Positions 42,560 through 53,663 of a stretch of 64,000 bases of DNA are shown piece after piece (the first letter of the stretch is position 1; the number at the start of each line of letters is the position of its first letter). The position numbers were made by a program, and so were the translations under genes. The stretch is from an uncultured Lachnospiraceae bacterium. Lineage in GTDB: Bacteria; Bacillota; Clostridia; Lachnospirales; Lachnospiraceae. The stretch spans positions 39,977-103,976 of the forward strand of contig CAMNQH010000002.1 in the NCBI GenBank assembly GCA_946549035.1, given 5' to 3'. The notes under the pieces are model-generated. The model did no database searches. It saw only the letters and a program-made list of their open reading frames with translations, and was not told the DNA's origin.

Positions 42560-43705
42560 ATGAGCTACAACTTTTTTGTAAAAAGCAATATTGTGTTCGG
42601 AAGAGGGGCGGTAAGCCAGCTTCCGGACATGATTAAAAGCTATGGCATGAAACATGTTATGGTAGTATATGACCAGGGCGTAAAAGCGGCCGGTATCTCT
42701 GAACAGGTAATGGAACAGGTGACGAAAGCAGGCGTTACGGTTACGGTATTTGACGGCGTAATTCCCAATCCCACCAACGAAGTAGTAGAAGAAGCGGCAG
42801 CCATTGCGAAAGAGGCAGGGGCAGACGGCTTCGTGGCAGTAGGCGGTGGCAGCAGCATTGATTTGGCAAAAGCCATTAACGTGCTGATGACAAACCCCGG
42901 TAAAATCGGAGAGTACGGCGGGATGAATATGGTAAAAAATGACTGCCTTCCCCTGATTGCAATTCCCACCACTGCCGGAACAAGCAGCGAGATTACCAAT
43001 GTAAGCGCTTTGATTGATACGGAAAAAGTAATCAAATATGTAATCATTGATAATAAAATCGTGGCTTCCGATGTTATCTGCGATCCGGAATTCACAAAAA
43101 CCATGCCGGCAGGCGTAACGGCCGCCACAGGAATGGACGCTATCACCCATGCGGTGGAAAGCTATATTTCCAATATGGCGACACCCCTGACTGCGTATAA
43201 TTCCCTGGAAGCATTGAAGATTTTCAGGAAATATCTTCCAAGAGCCGTAAAGGACGGATCTGATATGGAAGCAAGGGAACAAATGATGCTGGGCTGCATC
43301 ATCGGCGGTTTTGCATTTTCCAATGCGAACCTGGGACTGGTTCACGGCATCGCCCATACCTTAAGCGCCCACTTCGGGTTAGCCCACGGTATGGCAAATG
43401 CAACGGTGCTTCCTTATGTTATGGAATATAATGCCAAGAGCTGTCCTGAGAAAATGGTGGGCATGGCAAAAGCCATCGGCCTTCCCGTAAGCGGAAATCT
43501 GGAAGAAGTTCAATATCTTTTGTCCAAAGATTTGCTGGCTATGACAAAGGAGCTTGGCATTAAAACGTTATCTCAACAGGGCATTGAGAAGAAGGACTTT
43601 GATATGCTGGCAGAAGATGTTTTAAAAGAGCCGGTTTTAAACTTTAATCCTCGTCAGGGCGTTACCAAGGAAGATGTTTTAGAGATTTTGAATAAAGCAT
43701 TTTAG
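42560..43705 (+). CDS. Iron-containing alcohol dehydrogenase (lactaldehyde/propanediol type)
   Basis: 381 residues. NAD-binding GGGSSIDLAKAI (about 95) and the iron-ligand histidines in HGIAHTLSAHFGLAHGMANA (about 257-276) mark family III dehydrogenases such as FucO and DhaT. It reduces an aldehyde to an alcohol to recycle NADH. It begins 11 bp after the aldolase stop with AAGGAGAG. Confidence 0.92.
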   Translation: MSYNFFVKSNIVFGRGAVSQLPDMIKSYGMKHVMVVYDQGVKAAGISEQVMEQVTKAGVTVTVFDGVIPNPTNEVVEEAAAIAKEAGADGFVAVGGGSSIDLAKAINVLMTNPGKIGEYGGMNMVKNDCLPLIAIPTTAGTSSEITNVSALIDTEKVIKYVIIDNKIVASDVICDPEFTKTMPAGVTAATGMDAITHAVESYISNMATPLTAYNSLEALKIFRKYLPRAVKDGSDMEAREQMMLGCIIGGFAFSNANLGLVHGIAHTLSAHFGLAHGMANATVLPYVMEYNAKSCPEKMVGMAKAIGLPVSGNLEEVQYLLSKDLLAMTKELGIKTLSQQGIEKKDFDMLAEDVLKEPVLNFNPRQGVTKEDVLEILNKAF

Positions 43706-43714
43706 AGGGAATAG

Positions 43715-44881
43715 ATGAAGAATGCAAAAAAAGCCCGTATATTAATCACCATTGTCTGTATCTCCCTGATTCAGGGGCTGCAATATTGCGTTTCCCCGGT
43801 ATTGGGAGAGATACAGACCATGTATCCAAAGGCCAGCCCTACCATGATACAGCTTCTGGTAACGGTGCCGTCTCTGCCGTCTATGGTGATGGCCGTCATT
43901 TCCGGCTGGCTGGTGGTAAAGATCAGCAAGAAAAAGTTATTGCTGGCAGGATGCTTCATTGCGGGTGTGGCAGGCGTTCTGCCTTTTTTGTCAGATAGTT
44001 TTGAAATGTTGTTTTTTTCCAGGGCCTTTTACGGCGTAGGGCTGGGAATCGCTCTTGTTATGAATACTTCCGTGGTGGCGGAATTTTTTGAAGGACAGGA
44101 GCGGGTGGCGGCTATGGGAATCCAGTCGGCGGCCATCGGCGCAAGCCTGATTCTGGTAAATGCGGCAGGAGGGTTTCTTGGGCGGATGGGATTCCAGTAT
44201 TCCTGTCTGTTAAATGTGGCGGGCTTTTTATCTATGATATTGATTTTCGTATGTCTGCCGGATACCGGAAAAGTAAAACTGTCCGGTGAAAATAAGATTA
44301 CCTTAAACCGGGCGGTGGTTCGCCTGTCTGTGTTTATGCTGTTGGAGACCTTGTTCGTCTCCGCTTATACCACGAATATTGCCATGCATGTAAGCCAGAA
44401 TCTCACTACAGATTCTGGGGTCTCCGGAACGCTTTCCGGAATCTTTTCCGCCTCCCAGCTGATCATAGGATTGATATTGGGACTGGTGGTTCAGAGGACA
44501 AAGCAATATACCCTTCCTATGGCCATGTCCTTTCTGGGCATAGGGGGAGTCTTGATTGTTCTGTTTCCAGGCAGCTTTGTCCTGCTTGGCATTGGAAGCA
44601 TGTTTTGCGGTTTGTCCCAGGGAATTTTTGTTCCCCAGGCCTCTGTGGAACTGACAAGCTCAGTGCCTCCGGCTTCTGTTACCATCGCTACGGCAGTATT
44701 TTCCTGCATGATGAATTTCGGCCAGTTGGTATCCCCGGTGGTTTTGAATACATCGTCACGTTTGGCGTTGGGGGAAGAGAGCACAAAAAATGCGTTTACC
44801 GTTATGATTGCAGCGGCAGTGGCTACTTCGGCGGTTATGGCGATTATTTGGAGCAGAATGGGACGACAAGAGAAAAAATAA
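43715..44881 (+). CDS. Major facilitator superfamily transporter
   Basis: 388 residues and 12 predicted helices. The cytosolic loop between helices 2 and 3 (GWLVVKISKKKLLLAG) is the usual MFS signature area, and the RAFYGVGLGIALVMNTSVVAEFF stretch resembles the acid/sugar porter branches. It probably imports the operon substrate. It starts 9 bp after the dehydrogenase stop and has only a weak GAGGGA site. Confidence 0.88.
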   Translation: MKNAKKARILITIVCISLIQGLQYCVSPVLGEIQTMYPKASPTMIQLLVTVPSLPSMVMAVISGWLVVKISKKKLLLAGCFIAGVAGVLPFLSDSFEMLFFSRAFYGVGLGIALVMNTSVVAEFFEGQERVAAMGIQSAAIGASLILVNAAGGFLGRMGFQYSCLLNVAGFLSMILIFVCLPDTGKVKLSGENKITLNRAVVRLSVFMLLETLFVSAYTTNIAMHVSQNLTTDSGVSGTLSGIFSASQLIIGLILGLVVQRTKQYTLPMAMSFLGIGGVLIVLFPGSFVLLGIGSMFCGLSQGIFVPQASVELTSSVPPASVTIATAVFSCMMNFGQLVSPVVLNTSSRLALGEESTKNAFTVMIAAAVATSAVMAIIWSRMGRQEKK

Positions 44882-44903
44882 AAATTATAGGAGGAATTTG
44901 AGA

Positions 44904-45959
44904 ATGAAGAAAAAATTAGCGCTGTGTACTCCGATTCCGGAGAAGCAGATGGAATATATCAAAGAACAATGCGACGTGACCATTTGCGGTGAATTAAAAC
45001 ACGGCAAAGGAAATGTGACGGAAGATATGACCAAAGAAGAATGCATGGGATTCGAAATTGTTGTCCTGGGAGATGAAAATGCAGGTGCAGACACCATTAC
45101 AGCATGGGCTCAGTCTGGAATGAAGTTTTTAGGCGTAGCCAAGGGTACTCCGGCGACTGTTGATTACGACGCGATTGCCGATGCAGGATTAGAGCTTTCC
45201 TATACACCTGGCAGAAACCGTGTGGCGGTAGCCGAATTCAATATAGGCCTTATGATTGCGGCAGCAAGAAGACTGGCATTAAGCAGCACCGGACTTCAAA
45301 AGGGCGAGCATCTGGGGGCAGAGGTAGAAGACGTTTACAATATTCCCGATGTAAAGAATGTGATTTGGGGACCGTTGGATGAAAATCACCCTTATACAGA
45401 CTATGGCATCGGCTTTGAACTTTACGGAAAGAAGCTGGGGATTGCCGGATATGGCGCTATCGGCCGGGAAGTGGCTGTTCGTGCCAAGGCGTTCGGTATG
45501 GAAATTCTGGCTTACGATCCGTACCTTGCAGCAGAGAAAATCGAAGCAGACGGGGCCAAGGCTGTAGATTTGGATACTATGTTGGCAGAAAGCGATATCA
45601 TCAGCCTTCATTTGCCGGTAGTTCCCGCTACCAAAGGGATTGTAAATAAGGACTGGTTCTCCAAAATGAAGCCCAGCGCTTATGTCATCAATACGGCAAG
45701 AGCAGCAGTCATCGACCAGAAGGATTTTGTAGAAGCTCTTCAGAATAAGACGATTGCAGGAGCAGCCATTGACGTGTACTGGCAGGAGCCGGTTCCCGCA
45801 AACCATCCTCTTTTGTCTATGCGCAACGTATTATGTACGCCTCATATGGCTGGCCTGACCACAGATGTGGACAACTGGTCCGGTACCATGATGGGGGACG
45901 AGGTTATCGCATATCTGAAGGGCGAGCCTCGCAAATATCTCTGGAAGCTGAAAAAATAA
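44904..45959 (+). CDS. D-isomer-specific 2-hydroxyacid dehydrogenase family protein
   Basis: 351 residues from the ATG at 44904 with TAGGAGGA upstream; the ORF track start lies inside the MFS gene. Rossmann motif GIAGYGAIGREVA, then catalytic Arg in INTARAAVID, Glu in YWQEPVPANHP and His in CTPHMAGL. It reduces a 2-oxoacid or oxidises a D-2-hydroxyacid with NAD. The N-terminus has an unusual insertion (CGELKHGKGNVTEDMTKEECM). Member of the five-gene aldolase operon. Confidence 0.9.
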   Translation: MKKKLALCTPIPEKQMEYIKEQCDVTICGELKHGKGNVTEDMTKEECMGFEIVVLGDENAGADTITAWAQSGMKFLGVAKGTPATVDYDAIADAGLELSYTPGRNRVAVAEFNIGLMIAAARRLALSSTGLQKGEHLGAEVEDVYNIPDVKNVIWGPLDENHPYTDYGIGFELYGKKLGIAGYGAIGREVAVRAKAFGMEILAYDPYLAAEKIEADGAKAVDLDTMLAESDIISLHLPVVPATKGIVNKDWFSKMKPSAYVINTARAAVIDQKDFVEALQNKTIAGAAIDVYWQEPVPANHPLLSMRNVLCTPHMAGLTTDVDNWSGTMMGDEVIAYLKGEPRKYLWKLKK

Positions 45960-45990
45960 CAACGCAGGAAAGAGTGAATAGGTGAAATAT

Positions 45991-47961
45991 ATGGGTGCAA
46001 AAAGCTGCAGAGGAAAAGAGCTGTATCCCAACCTCTTTTCCCCAATCAGAATCGGGAATATCCGATTAAAAAATAGAATCATCGCTGCTCCCACAAGCCC
46101 CAGCATGATTACCACGGAAGGGTTTTTTACACCGGAAATGCGGGCTTATCTGGAAGAAAAAGCCAAAGGAGGAGCAGCCGTAGTAACCTACGGAGAAGCA
46201 ATCGTACACTCTAAGACAGGAAAATCCCATAACAAGCAGGTGGAGTTAGACCATTTTGGAGTGCGCCAGGAGATGGCTCCAGTGGCCCGGGATATACATA
46301 ATGCCGGCGCATATGCCAATATTCAGCTTTCTCACGGAGGAAAGTACGGCGGCCTTGCCAGCGTAGGAGGAGAGCATACTGCCTGCGAAGTGGCCTATGG
46401 CCCAAGCCATGAAATGACTTCCATGGGAGAAGTGTTTGAAATGCCAAATGAGATGATCTATGAGATCATTGCGTCTTACGGCAAAGCGGCAAAGCTCTGT
46501 AAGGACTGCGGATTTGACATGGTTCAGGTACATGCGGCCCATGGCTGGCTGTTCTCCCAGTTCCTGTCTCCGAAGATGAATCAAAGAACCGATGAATTCG
46601 GCGGATCTTTGGAGAATAGGGCCCGGTTTTTGATGCTGGCCTTAGATGAGGTCCGCAAAGCGGTTGGTCCCAGATTCCCAATCGAAATTCGTATTTCCGG
46701 CGATGATATGACAGATATGGGAATGAATATGGAACAGTGCATAGAGGTAGCCAAGCTGGTGGACGATAAAGTAGATTTGTTTAATGTCTCTTGTGGAAAC
46801 CATGAGGATCCCGATATGTTCTGCCGTACCCATCCCTATGCCTTTTATCCGAGAGGGGTAAACGTATATCTGGCGGCGGAATTTAAAAAGCATGTGACAA
46901 AGCCGGTGGCCTGTGTAGGTTCTTTGAACGATCCGGCTCAGATGGAAGAAATTATTGCTTCCGGGCAGGCGGATATTGTGGAAATCGCCCGGGGACTTTT
47001 GGCGGATCCTTACCTTCCCAAGAAAGCATTGGAAGGAAGAGCGGATGATATTACTCCTTGTCTGCGCTGTTATGAATGCTTCGGAGAAGGCACCAAAAGC
47101 GAGACCGTGAAATGTGCCGTGAATCCCACCATGGGACAGCAGCTGGCGGAGAAATATCTCCGGAAAGAACCGGAATATAAAAAACGGGTGCTAGTGGCAG
47201 GCGGCGGGCCGGCCGGAATGGAAGCGGCCATTGTTGCAGCCCGGCGGGGACATGAGGTAACTCTGGTAGAAAAGGCAGATAAACTGGGCGGTAATCTGCA
47301 CCCGGCTGGGGCGGCGTATTTCAAAGAAGATATTGCAAAACTGTGCAGAGTTTTGGAAAAACGTGTGCGGGAGGCCGGAGTAAAGGTGATTCTGAATACG
47401 GAAGTTACGCCGGAATACATACAGGAATATAATCCCGATGCACTGTTTATTGCCATTGGTTCCAATGAGCTTCGTCCGCCGATCAAAGGCATAGATTCCC
47501 CCAATGTGGTTATGGCCTGCGATGCAGAGCTAAACCCGGCGCAGCTTGGAAAAAAGGTGGCCATTATGGGCGGCGGCTTTGTAGGCGGCGAGGCGGCGAT
47601 TTCCTTCCATCATGAAGGAAGAGAATGCGCTGTCATTGAGATGAAGAGCGTTCTGGTGGAAGAGGTGAATAATTTCTACCGAGGCGCATTGACTCATAAG
47701 ATTGAAGAATCCGCAGAAATTTATTTGAATACCAAGGTAAAAGAAATTGTGCCAGAGGGCGTACTTTGTGAACGGGATGGCGAAGAATTCTTGGTGGAAG
47801 CAGATTCTGTAGTATGCGCACTGGGCTTTTCGTCGCCGTATGAACAGGTGGATCAGATGGCGGAGCTGGTGGACGAATATTATATCGTGGGAGACTGCAA
47901 TAATGTAGGACAGATCTACCAGGCCATGAATACGGCCTATTATGCAGCCATGCGTCTGTAA
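45991..47961 (+). CDS. Enoate reductase / NADH:flavin oxidoreductase (2,4-dienoyl-CoA reductase family)
   Basis: 656 residues from ATG 45991 (AGGTGA just upstream); a GTG at 45982 is possible. Domains: OYE-type TIM barrel with FMN (1-350), a 4Fe-4S motif CLRCYECFGEGTKSETVKC, and a C-terminal FAD/NADH module (VAGGGPAGMEAAIVAARRG, then IMGGGFVGGEAAIS). It reduces an activated C=C bond with NADH. In the barrel the segment HAAHGWLFSQFLSP has Trp where E. coli FadH has its proton-donor Tyr. Last gene of the aldolase operon; a terminator follows. Confidence 0.9.
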   Translation: MGAKSCRGKELYPNLFSPIRIGNIRLKNRIIAAPTSPSMITTEGFFTPEMRAYLEEKAKGGAAVVTYGEAIVHSKTGKSHNKQVELDHFGVRQEMAPVARDIHNAGAYANIQLSHGGKYGGLASVGGEHTACEVAYGPSHEMTSMGEVFEMPNEMIYEIIASYGKAAKLCKDCGFDMVQVHAAHGWLFSQFLSPKMNQRTDEFGGSLENRARFLMLALDEVRKAVGPRFPIEIRISGDDMTDMGMNMEQCIEVAKLVDDKVDLFNVSCGNHEDPDMFCRTHPYAFYPRGVNVYLAAEFKKHVTKPVACVGSLNDPAQMEEIIASGQADIVEIARGLLADPYLPKKALEGRADDITPCLRCYECFGEGTKSETVKCAVNPTMGQQLAEKYLRKEPEYKKRVLVAGGGPAGMEAAIVAARRGHEVTLVEKADKLGGNLHPAGAAYFKEDIAKLCRVLEKRVREAGVKVILNTEVTPEYIQEYNPDALFIAIGSNELRPPIKGIDSPNVVMACDAELNPAQLGKKVAIMGGGFVGGEAAISFHHEGRECAVIEMKSVLVEEVNNFYRGALTHKIEESAEIYLNTKVKEIVPEGVLCERDGEEFLVEADSVVCALGFSSPYEQVDQMAELVDEYYIVGDCNNVGQIYQAMNTAYYAAMRL

Positions 47962-47982
47962 AATAAAGTATAAAAAGTAAAA

Positions 47983-48024
47983 AGCTGGTCTGAAACCATT
48001 TTTAGGTTCAGTCCAGCTCTTTTC
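47983..48024 (+). terminator. Terminator of the aldolase operon
   Basis: AGCTGGTCTGAAACC and GGTTCAGTCCAGCT form a long stem with small bulges, followed by CTTTTCTT. Confidence 0.75.
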
Positions 48025-48027
48025 TTA

Positions 48028-48056
48028 TGTACAAATAGATAAAAAGGATCTATAAT
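48028..48056 (+). promoter_or_regulatory. Promoter of the chemoreceptor gene
   Basis: TGTACA (48028-48033), 17-bp spacer, TATAAT (48051-48056). Confidence 0.65.
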
Positions 48057-48089
48057 AAGGAGCATCAATGCAATAAAGGGGAAAGGAAA

Positions 48090-50081
48090 ATGAAACAGAA
48101 AAAGAAACCGAAGAAGAACAACATGATCAAAACCAAGAGAAGCATCCGGACGAAAATCATGATTACCACAGTGGCAGCGATTGTAACTGTGATGCTTGTA
48201 TTCAGCGGTGTACTGACTTTTGCCATGCATAATCTGACGGAATCTATTTTGATGGATGTGTTGCAGCCTATGGCAAAGGAATCCGCAAAGGCGGTAGAAT
48301 CCAATATCCATTTGATGGCGGACCGGATGATGGGATTGGTTTTAGACGGCAGGCTTGCGGACCCTGCTGCGTCAAAGGAGGATAAAGCGGCGGCTTTATC
48401 AGAGGTGCGGAACACATATGAATTTTACGGCATTGGTGTTTATGGAACGGATGGAGCGGCCATAGCCGTAGATGGAGAGACGTATCAGAATCTGGCGGAA
48501 TCCTCCTGGTTTGAGTTGCTTGCAGAGACGGATAACCTTACGATTTCGGATCCGGAAATTTTTGAAGAATACATAGGAATACCTGTAGGGATGCCCATAA
48601 AGGCGGAGGGCGAGACCCAGGCATACCTTGTGGGTATCTATAAATATGACATATTAAGCGATGTTCTGGGTGAAATCCGTGTAGGAAAAAGCGGTGTGGC
48701 CATTATGATTAACGATGAGGGAACTGTAGTAGGACATCCCAGCTCGGACGTGGTCCGGGAATGTCCCAACATTTTTCAGATGGATACGGAAGAATCGGCC
48801 CATGATATCTTTGACCGTATGGTATCCCGGGAGACCGGAGTTTCTCAAGGACTTGTAAATGGACAGGACGCATATGTGGCTTTCTGCCCCGTCAGAGGAA
48901 CCCATTGGTCTTTTGCCGTTGAAGTACCCAAGTCGGATTATATGGAATCTACGAACCGGGCGCTTTTATTTACCCTTGTGGCGGCGGCAGTTGTTTTGGC
49001 CGGGGCACTGGTGGTATTCTGGGGAATTACAACGGTGATTTCCACTCAGCTGAAAAAAGCGATTGCACGGATGGACGGATTGGCGAAGGGAGACTTGACT
49101 TCGGAAATTGTAAGTAAAAATTCTGGAGATGAAGTGCAGGTTTTGACCCTTTCCTTAAAATCTACGATTGGAAGTATCAATGATTACCTGATGGAAATTC
49201 GCAGAGTGTTAGACAGTATTTCAGAGGGCAATCTGAATGTATCGGCGAATGGGAATTATCAGGGAGATTTTGTAGTCGTAAAAGAAACTTTAACCAATAT
49301 TATCAACTCTCTGAACCAGGTGATGAAGCAGATTAGCGATACATCCTACCACTTGATGGAGACGGCGGAAAGTATGGGAAGCCAGTCAGAAGAGCTGCAT
49401 CAGGCCGTTATGAATCAGACGGACGCCATGGACAGTCTCAATACAGAGGTAAAAAGTATCCGGGATAATCTTGGAAATGTGACGGAGAATACAAGACAGA
49501 CCAGCCAGAGGGCGGCTGAAATTGCACAACAGATTGCGGACGGAAACCGGAAGATGGAACAGCTGCGGGAAGCAATGTCCGCCATTGACCGTAACGCGGA
49601 GGATATTACAAAAATCAGCAAGCTGATAGAAGGGATTTCCCAGCAGACGAAGATTCTGGCTTTGAATGCGTCTGTGGAAGCTGCCAGAGCAGGAGAGGCC
49701 GGAAAGGGATTTTCAGTAGTTGCCCAGGAGGTACGGGATTTGGCGAGCCAGAGCGAGGAAGCGGCTAAGAGTACGGTGGAAATGATCGAGACAGCCAGCG
49801 CATTAATCAATCAGGGCGTTCGTTTGACTACCCAGGCGTCAGAGTCTCTGGAGGCTATCCAAAAGGGCTCCGACGCCGTGACGGAGATTTCCGTCTGTCT
49901 TTCAGAAACGGTGGATATACAGGAGGCATCTTTAGAAGAGATTGTGGATAAGATGGAAGATATCACCAATATAACTCAACAAAATCTTCAATGTGCGGAA
50001 AACACAGCGGATATCAGCGTGGAGCTGGACATGGAGTCAAAGAAACTAAAAGAGATTTTGGAGAAATTTCGTTTTCAATAG
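48090..50081 (+). CDS. Methyl-accepting chemotaxis protein, Cache sensor
   Basis: 663 residues. Basic N-terminus, helix at about 25-47, extracytoplasmic dCache-like domain (about 50-285, with [16 protein letters not shown] and [16 protein letters not shown]), second helix (about 290-312), HAMP, then a long signalling coiled coil with the hairpin tip [37 protein letters not shown]. Cache domains of this type bind amino acids, amines or carboxylates. The basic start K-rich motif [10 protein letters not shown] is unusual. Co-transcribed with the FMN-binding lipoprotein 23 bp downstream. Confidence 0.93.
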   Translation: MKQKKKPKKNNMIKTKRSIRTKIMITTVAAIVTVMLVFSGVLTFAMHNLTESILMDVLQPMAKESAKAVESNIHLMADRMMGLVLDGRLADPAASKEDKAAALSEVRNTYEFYGIGVYGTDGAAIAVDGETYQNLAESSWFELLAETDNLTISDPEIFEEYIGIPVGMPIKAEGETQAYLVGIYKYDILSDVLGEIRVGKSGVAIMINDEGTVVGHPSSDVVRECPNIFQMDTEESAHDIFDRMVSRETGVSQGLVNGQDAYVAFCPVRGTHWSFAVEVPKSDYMESTNRALLFTLVAAAVVLAGALVVFWGITTVISTQLKKAIARMDGLAKGDLTSEIVSKNSGDEVQVLTLSLKSTIGSINDYLMEIRRVLDSISEGNLNVSANGNYQGDFVVVKETLTNIINSLNQVMKQISDTSYHLMETAESMGSQSEELHQAVMNQTDAMDSLNTEVKSIRDNLGNVTENTRQTSQRAAEIAQQIADGNRKMEQLREAMSAIDRNAEDITKISKLIEGISQQTKILALNASVEAARAGEAGKGFSVVAQEVRDLASQSEEAAKSTVEMIETASALINQGVRLTTQASESLEAIQKGSDAVTEISVCLSETVDIQEASLEEIVDKMEDITNITQQNLQCAENTADISVELDMESKKLKEILEKFRFQ

Positions 50082-50104
50082 AAGTAAGACTGGAGGTTGT
50101 GCAG

Positions 50105-50566
50105 ATGAAAAAATGGGTGATGGCAGTTGTTTTGATAACATGCATTTTAATGACAGCAGGCTGCCAGGAAACGAAAAAAAACCAGGAGCTTAAGGATGGA
50201 TCCTATACGGCCCAGATGTCGGAATTTTCCCATGGCTGGAGAGAATATGTGACAATTACAGTCAAAGGCGGAGAAATTATCGACACGGAATATAATGCGG
50301 AAAATGCCAGTGGTTTTATTAAGAGCTGGGACAATGTATATATGAATCAGATGAAGTCTGTTACCGGTACGTACCCAAATGAATATACCAGATATTATGC
50401 GGCTCAGCTCACAGGGGTTGATCAGGCGCCTGAAGTTGAAATTTTGTCTGGCGCTTCCAGCTCCGGGGGAAATTTTAAGAAATTGTCCCAGGCAGTCGTG
50501 AACCAGGCGATAAAAGGGGATTCCCGAGTTGTGATGGTAGAGACAGAAAGTGAAAAGCAGGAATGA
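50105..50566 (+). CDS. FMN-binding-domain lipoprotein
   Basis: 153 residues from the ATG at 50105 (TGGAGG upstream); the ORF track start is inside the chemoreceptor gene. Lipobox LMTAGC puts the lipid on Cys20. The mature part follows the FMN_bind fold: DGSYTAQ, WREYVTITVKGGEIIDTEY and LSGASSSGGNFKKL, where the last resembles the SGAxxT site at which FMN is attached covalently to Thr or Ser. Relatives include PplA, used in extracellular electron transfer. Here the attachment residue would be a serine. It shares an operon with the chemoreceptor. Confidence 0.8.
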   Translation: MKKWVMAVVLITCILMTAGCQETKKNQELKDGSYTAQMSEFSHGWREYVTITVKGGEIIDTEYNAENASGFIKSWDNVYMNQMKSVTGTYPNEYTRYYAAQLTGVDQAPEVEILSGASSSGGNFKKLSQAVVNQAIKGDSRVVMVETESEKQE

Positions 50567-50664
50567 TTTTTGTGGAAAAATGAATTTACACCATATAAAA
50601 CTTGCAAAAAAGATATTTTTGTGCAATGAAAATAGAAAAAAAATAAGAAATTAAGAAAAAGTGA

Positions 50665-50693
50665 TTGCAAAATCCTGCATTTCGTACTAAAAT
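50665..50693 (+). promoter_or_regulatory. Promoter of gdhA
   Basis: TTGCAA (50665-50670), 17-bp spacer, TAAAAT (50688-50693). The region before it, from 50567, is very AT-rich with no other feature seen. Confidence 0.65.
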
Positions 50694-50722
50694 GGGATGG
50701 AAGAAAAAAGTGTAGGTATTGA

Positions 50723-52075
<1,353 letters not shown>

Positions 52076-52130
52076 AAATTTTAAAAATATAAGAGCTCCC
52101 GGACAAAACCATCGTCCCGGGAGATAAAAA

Positions 52131-52155
52131 AGAACCGGAAACGGTTCTTTTTTAT
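52131..52155 (+). terminator. Terminator of gdhA
   Basis: AGAACCG-GAAA-CGGTTCT followed by TTTTTT. A second hairpin, CTCCCGG/CCGGGAG, lies just before it (52096-52122). Confidence 0.9.
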
Positions 52156-52183
52156 TGTCAAATGGGAGCTATGCCGATATAAT
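52155..52183 (+). promoter_or_regulatory. Promoter of deoB
   Basis: TTGTCA (52155-52160), 17-bp spacer, TATAAT (52178-52183), directly after the gdhA terminator. Confidence 0.85.
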
Positions 52184-52214
52184 AAGGATAATTCAAGAGG
52201 TAGAGGAGGTTGCA

Positions 52215-53417
52215 ATGAAAGAATTTCAAAAGTATAAACGTGTGTTTTTGATTGTTCTGGATTCCTATGGGGCAGGGCCTATGGAGGATGCAGCAGATTA
52301 CGGAGATGAAGGAGCAGATACTATGGGGCATATTGCCCAGGCAGTTCCGGGAATGTCGCTGCCAAATCTGCAAAAGCTGGGCTTGGCTAATCTCAGGCCC
52401 CTGGCGAATATGGAAGCTGTTGAGAAGCCAAAGGCTTATATTGCTGTCATGAGGGAACAAAGTACCGGAAAAGATACTATGACCGGACATTGGGAGATGA
52501 TGGGGTTAAAGACCGAAAAGCCGTTTGTTACGTTTACGGATACCGGGTTTCCGCCGGAATTAATTCAAGAATTGGAAAAACGCACAGGGCGTAAGGTAAT
52601 CGGAAATAAAAGCGCCAGCGGTACGGAAATTATAGAGGAATTGGGCGAAGAAGAGATTGCTACGGGCCATATGATCGTCTATACCTCTGCGGATTCCGTA
52701 CTTCAGATCTGTGGGAATGAAGAGACCTTTGGATTGGAGGAGCTGTATCGCTGCTGTGAGATTGCCCGGGATATTACCATGAAGGATACATGGAAGGTGG
52801 GCCGTGTGATTGCAAGACCGTATGTGGGCAAGAAAAAAGGAGAATTCAAACGAACCTCGAATCGCCATGATTATGCGTTGAAGCCTCATGGAAAAACGGT
52901 TTTGAACGCACTTAAGGACGCAGGGTATACCGTGTATTCCATTGGGAAAATCAATGATATTTTTGTGGGAGAAGGCATCACGGAAGCTGAAAAATCCAAA
53001 AGCTCCGTTGAGGGCATGGAGCAAACCATAAACGTGGCCGAGAATAAAGAATTTACGGGGCTGTGCTTTGTCAATCTGGTGGATTTTGACGCTCTTTGGG
53101 GGCACCGAAGAGATCCGGAGGGATATGCCAGGGAGCTGGAGCAATTTGATGAGAAACTGGGAGAGCTGCTGAAGGTACTGAGAGAAGACGACCTGCTTGT
53201 ATTGACGGCAGATCATGGAAACGATCCCACCTACATGGGAACGGACCATACCAGAGAGAAAGTGCCGCTGCTTGCGTACTCAAAGAAAATGACAGGAAGC
53301 GGGCAGATGCCGCAGCGTGATACCTTTGCCGATATCGGGGCTTCCATAGCAGAGAACTTTGGAGTAGAACTTCCCAGTGGAGCGATTGGAACTTCCATGC
53401 TGGAGCTTTGGAAATAA
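52215..53417 (+). CDS. deoB: Phosphopentomutase
   Basis: 400 residues from the ATG at 52215, which has GAGGAGG at the right distance; the longer ORF starts upstream of the promoter -10. Alkaline-phosphatase-superfamily metal motifs: [32 protein letters not shown] with the phosphorylated Thr, [12 protein letters not shown] and [19 protein letters not shown]. It converts ribose/deoxyribose 1-phosphate to the 5-phosphate in nucleoside salvage. No other deo gene is adjacent. Confidence 0.97.
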   Translation: MKEFQKYKRVFLIVLDSYGAGPMEDAADYGDEGADTMGHIAQAVPGMSLPNLQKLGLANLRPLANMEAVEKPKAYIAVMREQSTGKDTMTGHWEMMGLKTEKPFVTFTDTGFPPELIQELEKRTGRKVIGNKSASGTEIIEELGEEEIATGHMIVYTSADSVLQICGNEETFGLEELYRCCEIARDITMKDTWKVGRVIARPYVGKKKGEFKRTSNRHDYALKPHGKTVLNALKDAGYTVYSIGKINDIFVGEGITEAEKSKSSVEGMEQTINVAENKEFTGLCFVNLVDFDALWGHRRDPEGYARELEQFDEKLGELLKVLREDDLLVLTADHGNDPTYMGTDHTREKVPLLAYSKKMTGSGQMPQRDTFADIGASIAENFGVELPSGAIGTSMLELWK

Positions 53418-53425
53418 AGGAACTG

Positions 53426-53457
53426 TACCCTTTATCCACTGAGGGTATCATTTTTTG
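53426..53457 (+). terminator. Terminator of deoB
   Basis: TACCCT and AGGGTA form a 6-bp stem with a 10-base loop, followed by TCATTTTTTG. Confidence 0.6.
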
Positions 53458-53482
53458 TTTCCTGCCTTTTATACTAACAGAA

Positions 53483-53514
53483 AACCCGCAAACGGCGTCT
53501 GCCGCCGGCGGGTT
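53483..53514 (-). terminator. Terminator of the tRNA-Ser gene
   Basis: On the minus strand AACCCGC and GCGGGTT close a GC-rich hairpin with an inner GGCGGCAGACGCC part, ending in TTTTCTG. It lies 10 bp past the tRNA 3' end. Confidence 0.7.
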
Positions 53515-53523
53515 TTTATAAAC

Positions 53524-53611
53524 CGGAGATGGAGGGATTTGAACCCTCGCGCCGGCGAACCGACCTACCGGATTTCGAATCCGGACCCTTCAGCCACTTG
53601 GGTACATCTCC
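53524..53611 (-). tRNA. tRNA-Ser, anticodon CGA
   Basis: 88 nt on the minus strand. Acceptor GGAGATG pairs with CATCTCC; the anticodon arm is CCGGA-TTCGAAA-TCCGG, giving CGA; a long variable arm (GTCGGTTCGCCGGC region) is typical of class II serine tRNAs, and the T arm has GGTTCAAAT. CCA is not encoded (GTT follows the discriminator base). Confidence 0.95.
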
Positions 53612-53625
53612 ATAAGACATTCTAC

Positions 53626-53654
53626 ATTATAACAATCTTTTTTCAAAAAAGCAA
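53626..53654 (-). promoter_or_regulatory. Promoter of tRNA-Ser
   Basis: Minus strand: TTGCTT (53649-53654), 17-bp spacer, TATAAT (53626-53631) with TG-T extended -10. Confidence 0.75.
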
Positions 53655-53663
53655 TGAAAAATC

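Noticed and set aside
42536-43357. 273-residue minus-strand ORF
   Set aside because: It is the antisense shadow of the iron alcohol dehydrogenase gene, with a Cys/His-rich composition typical of shadows.
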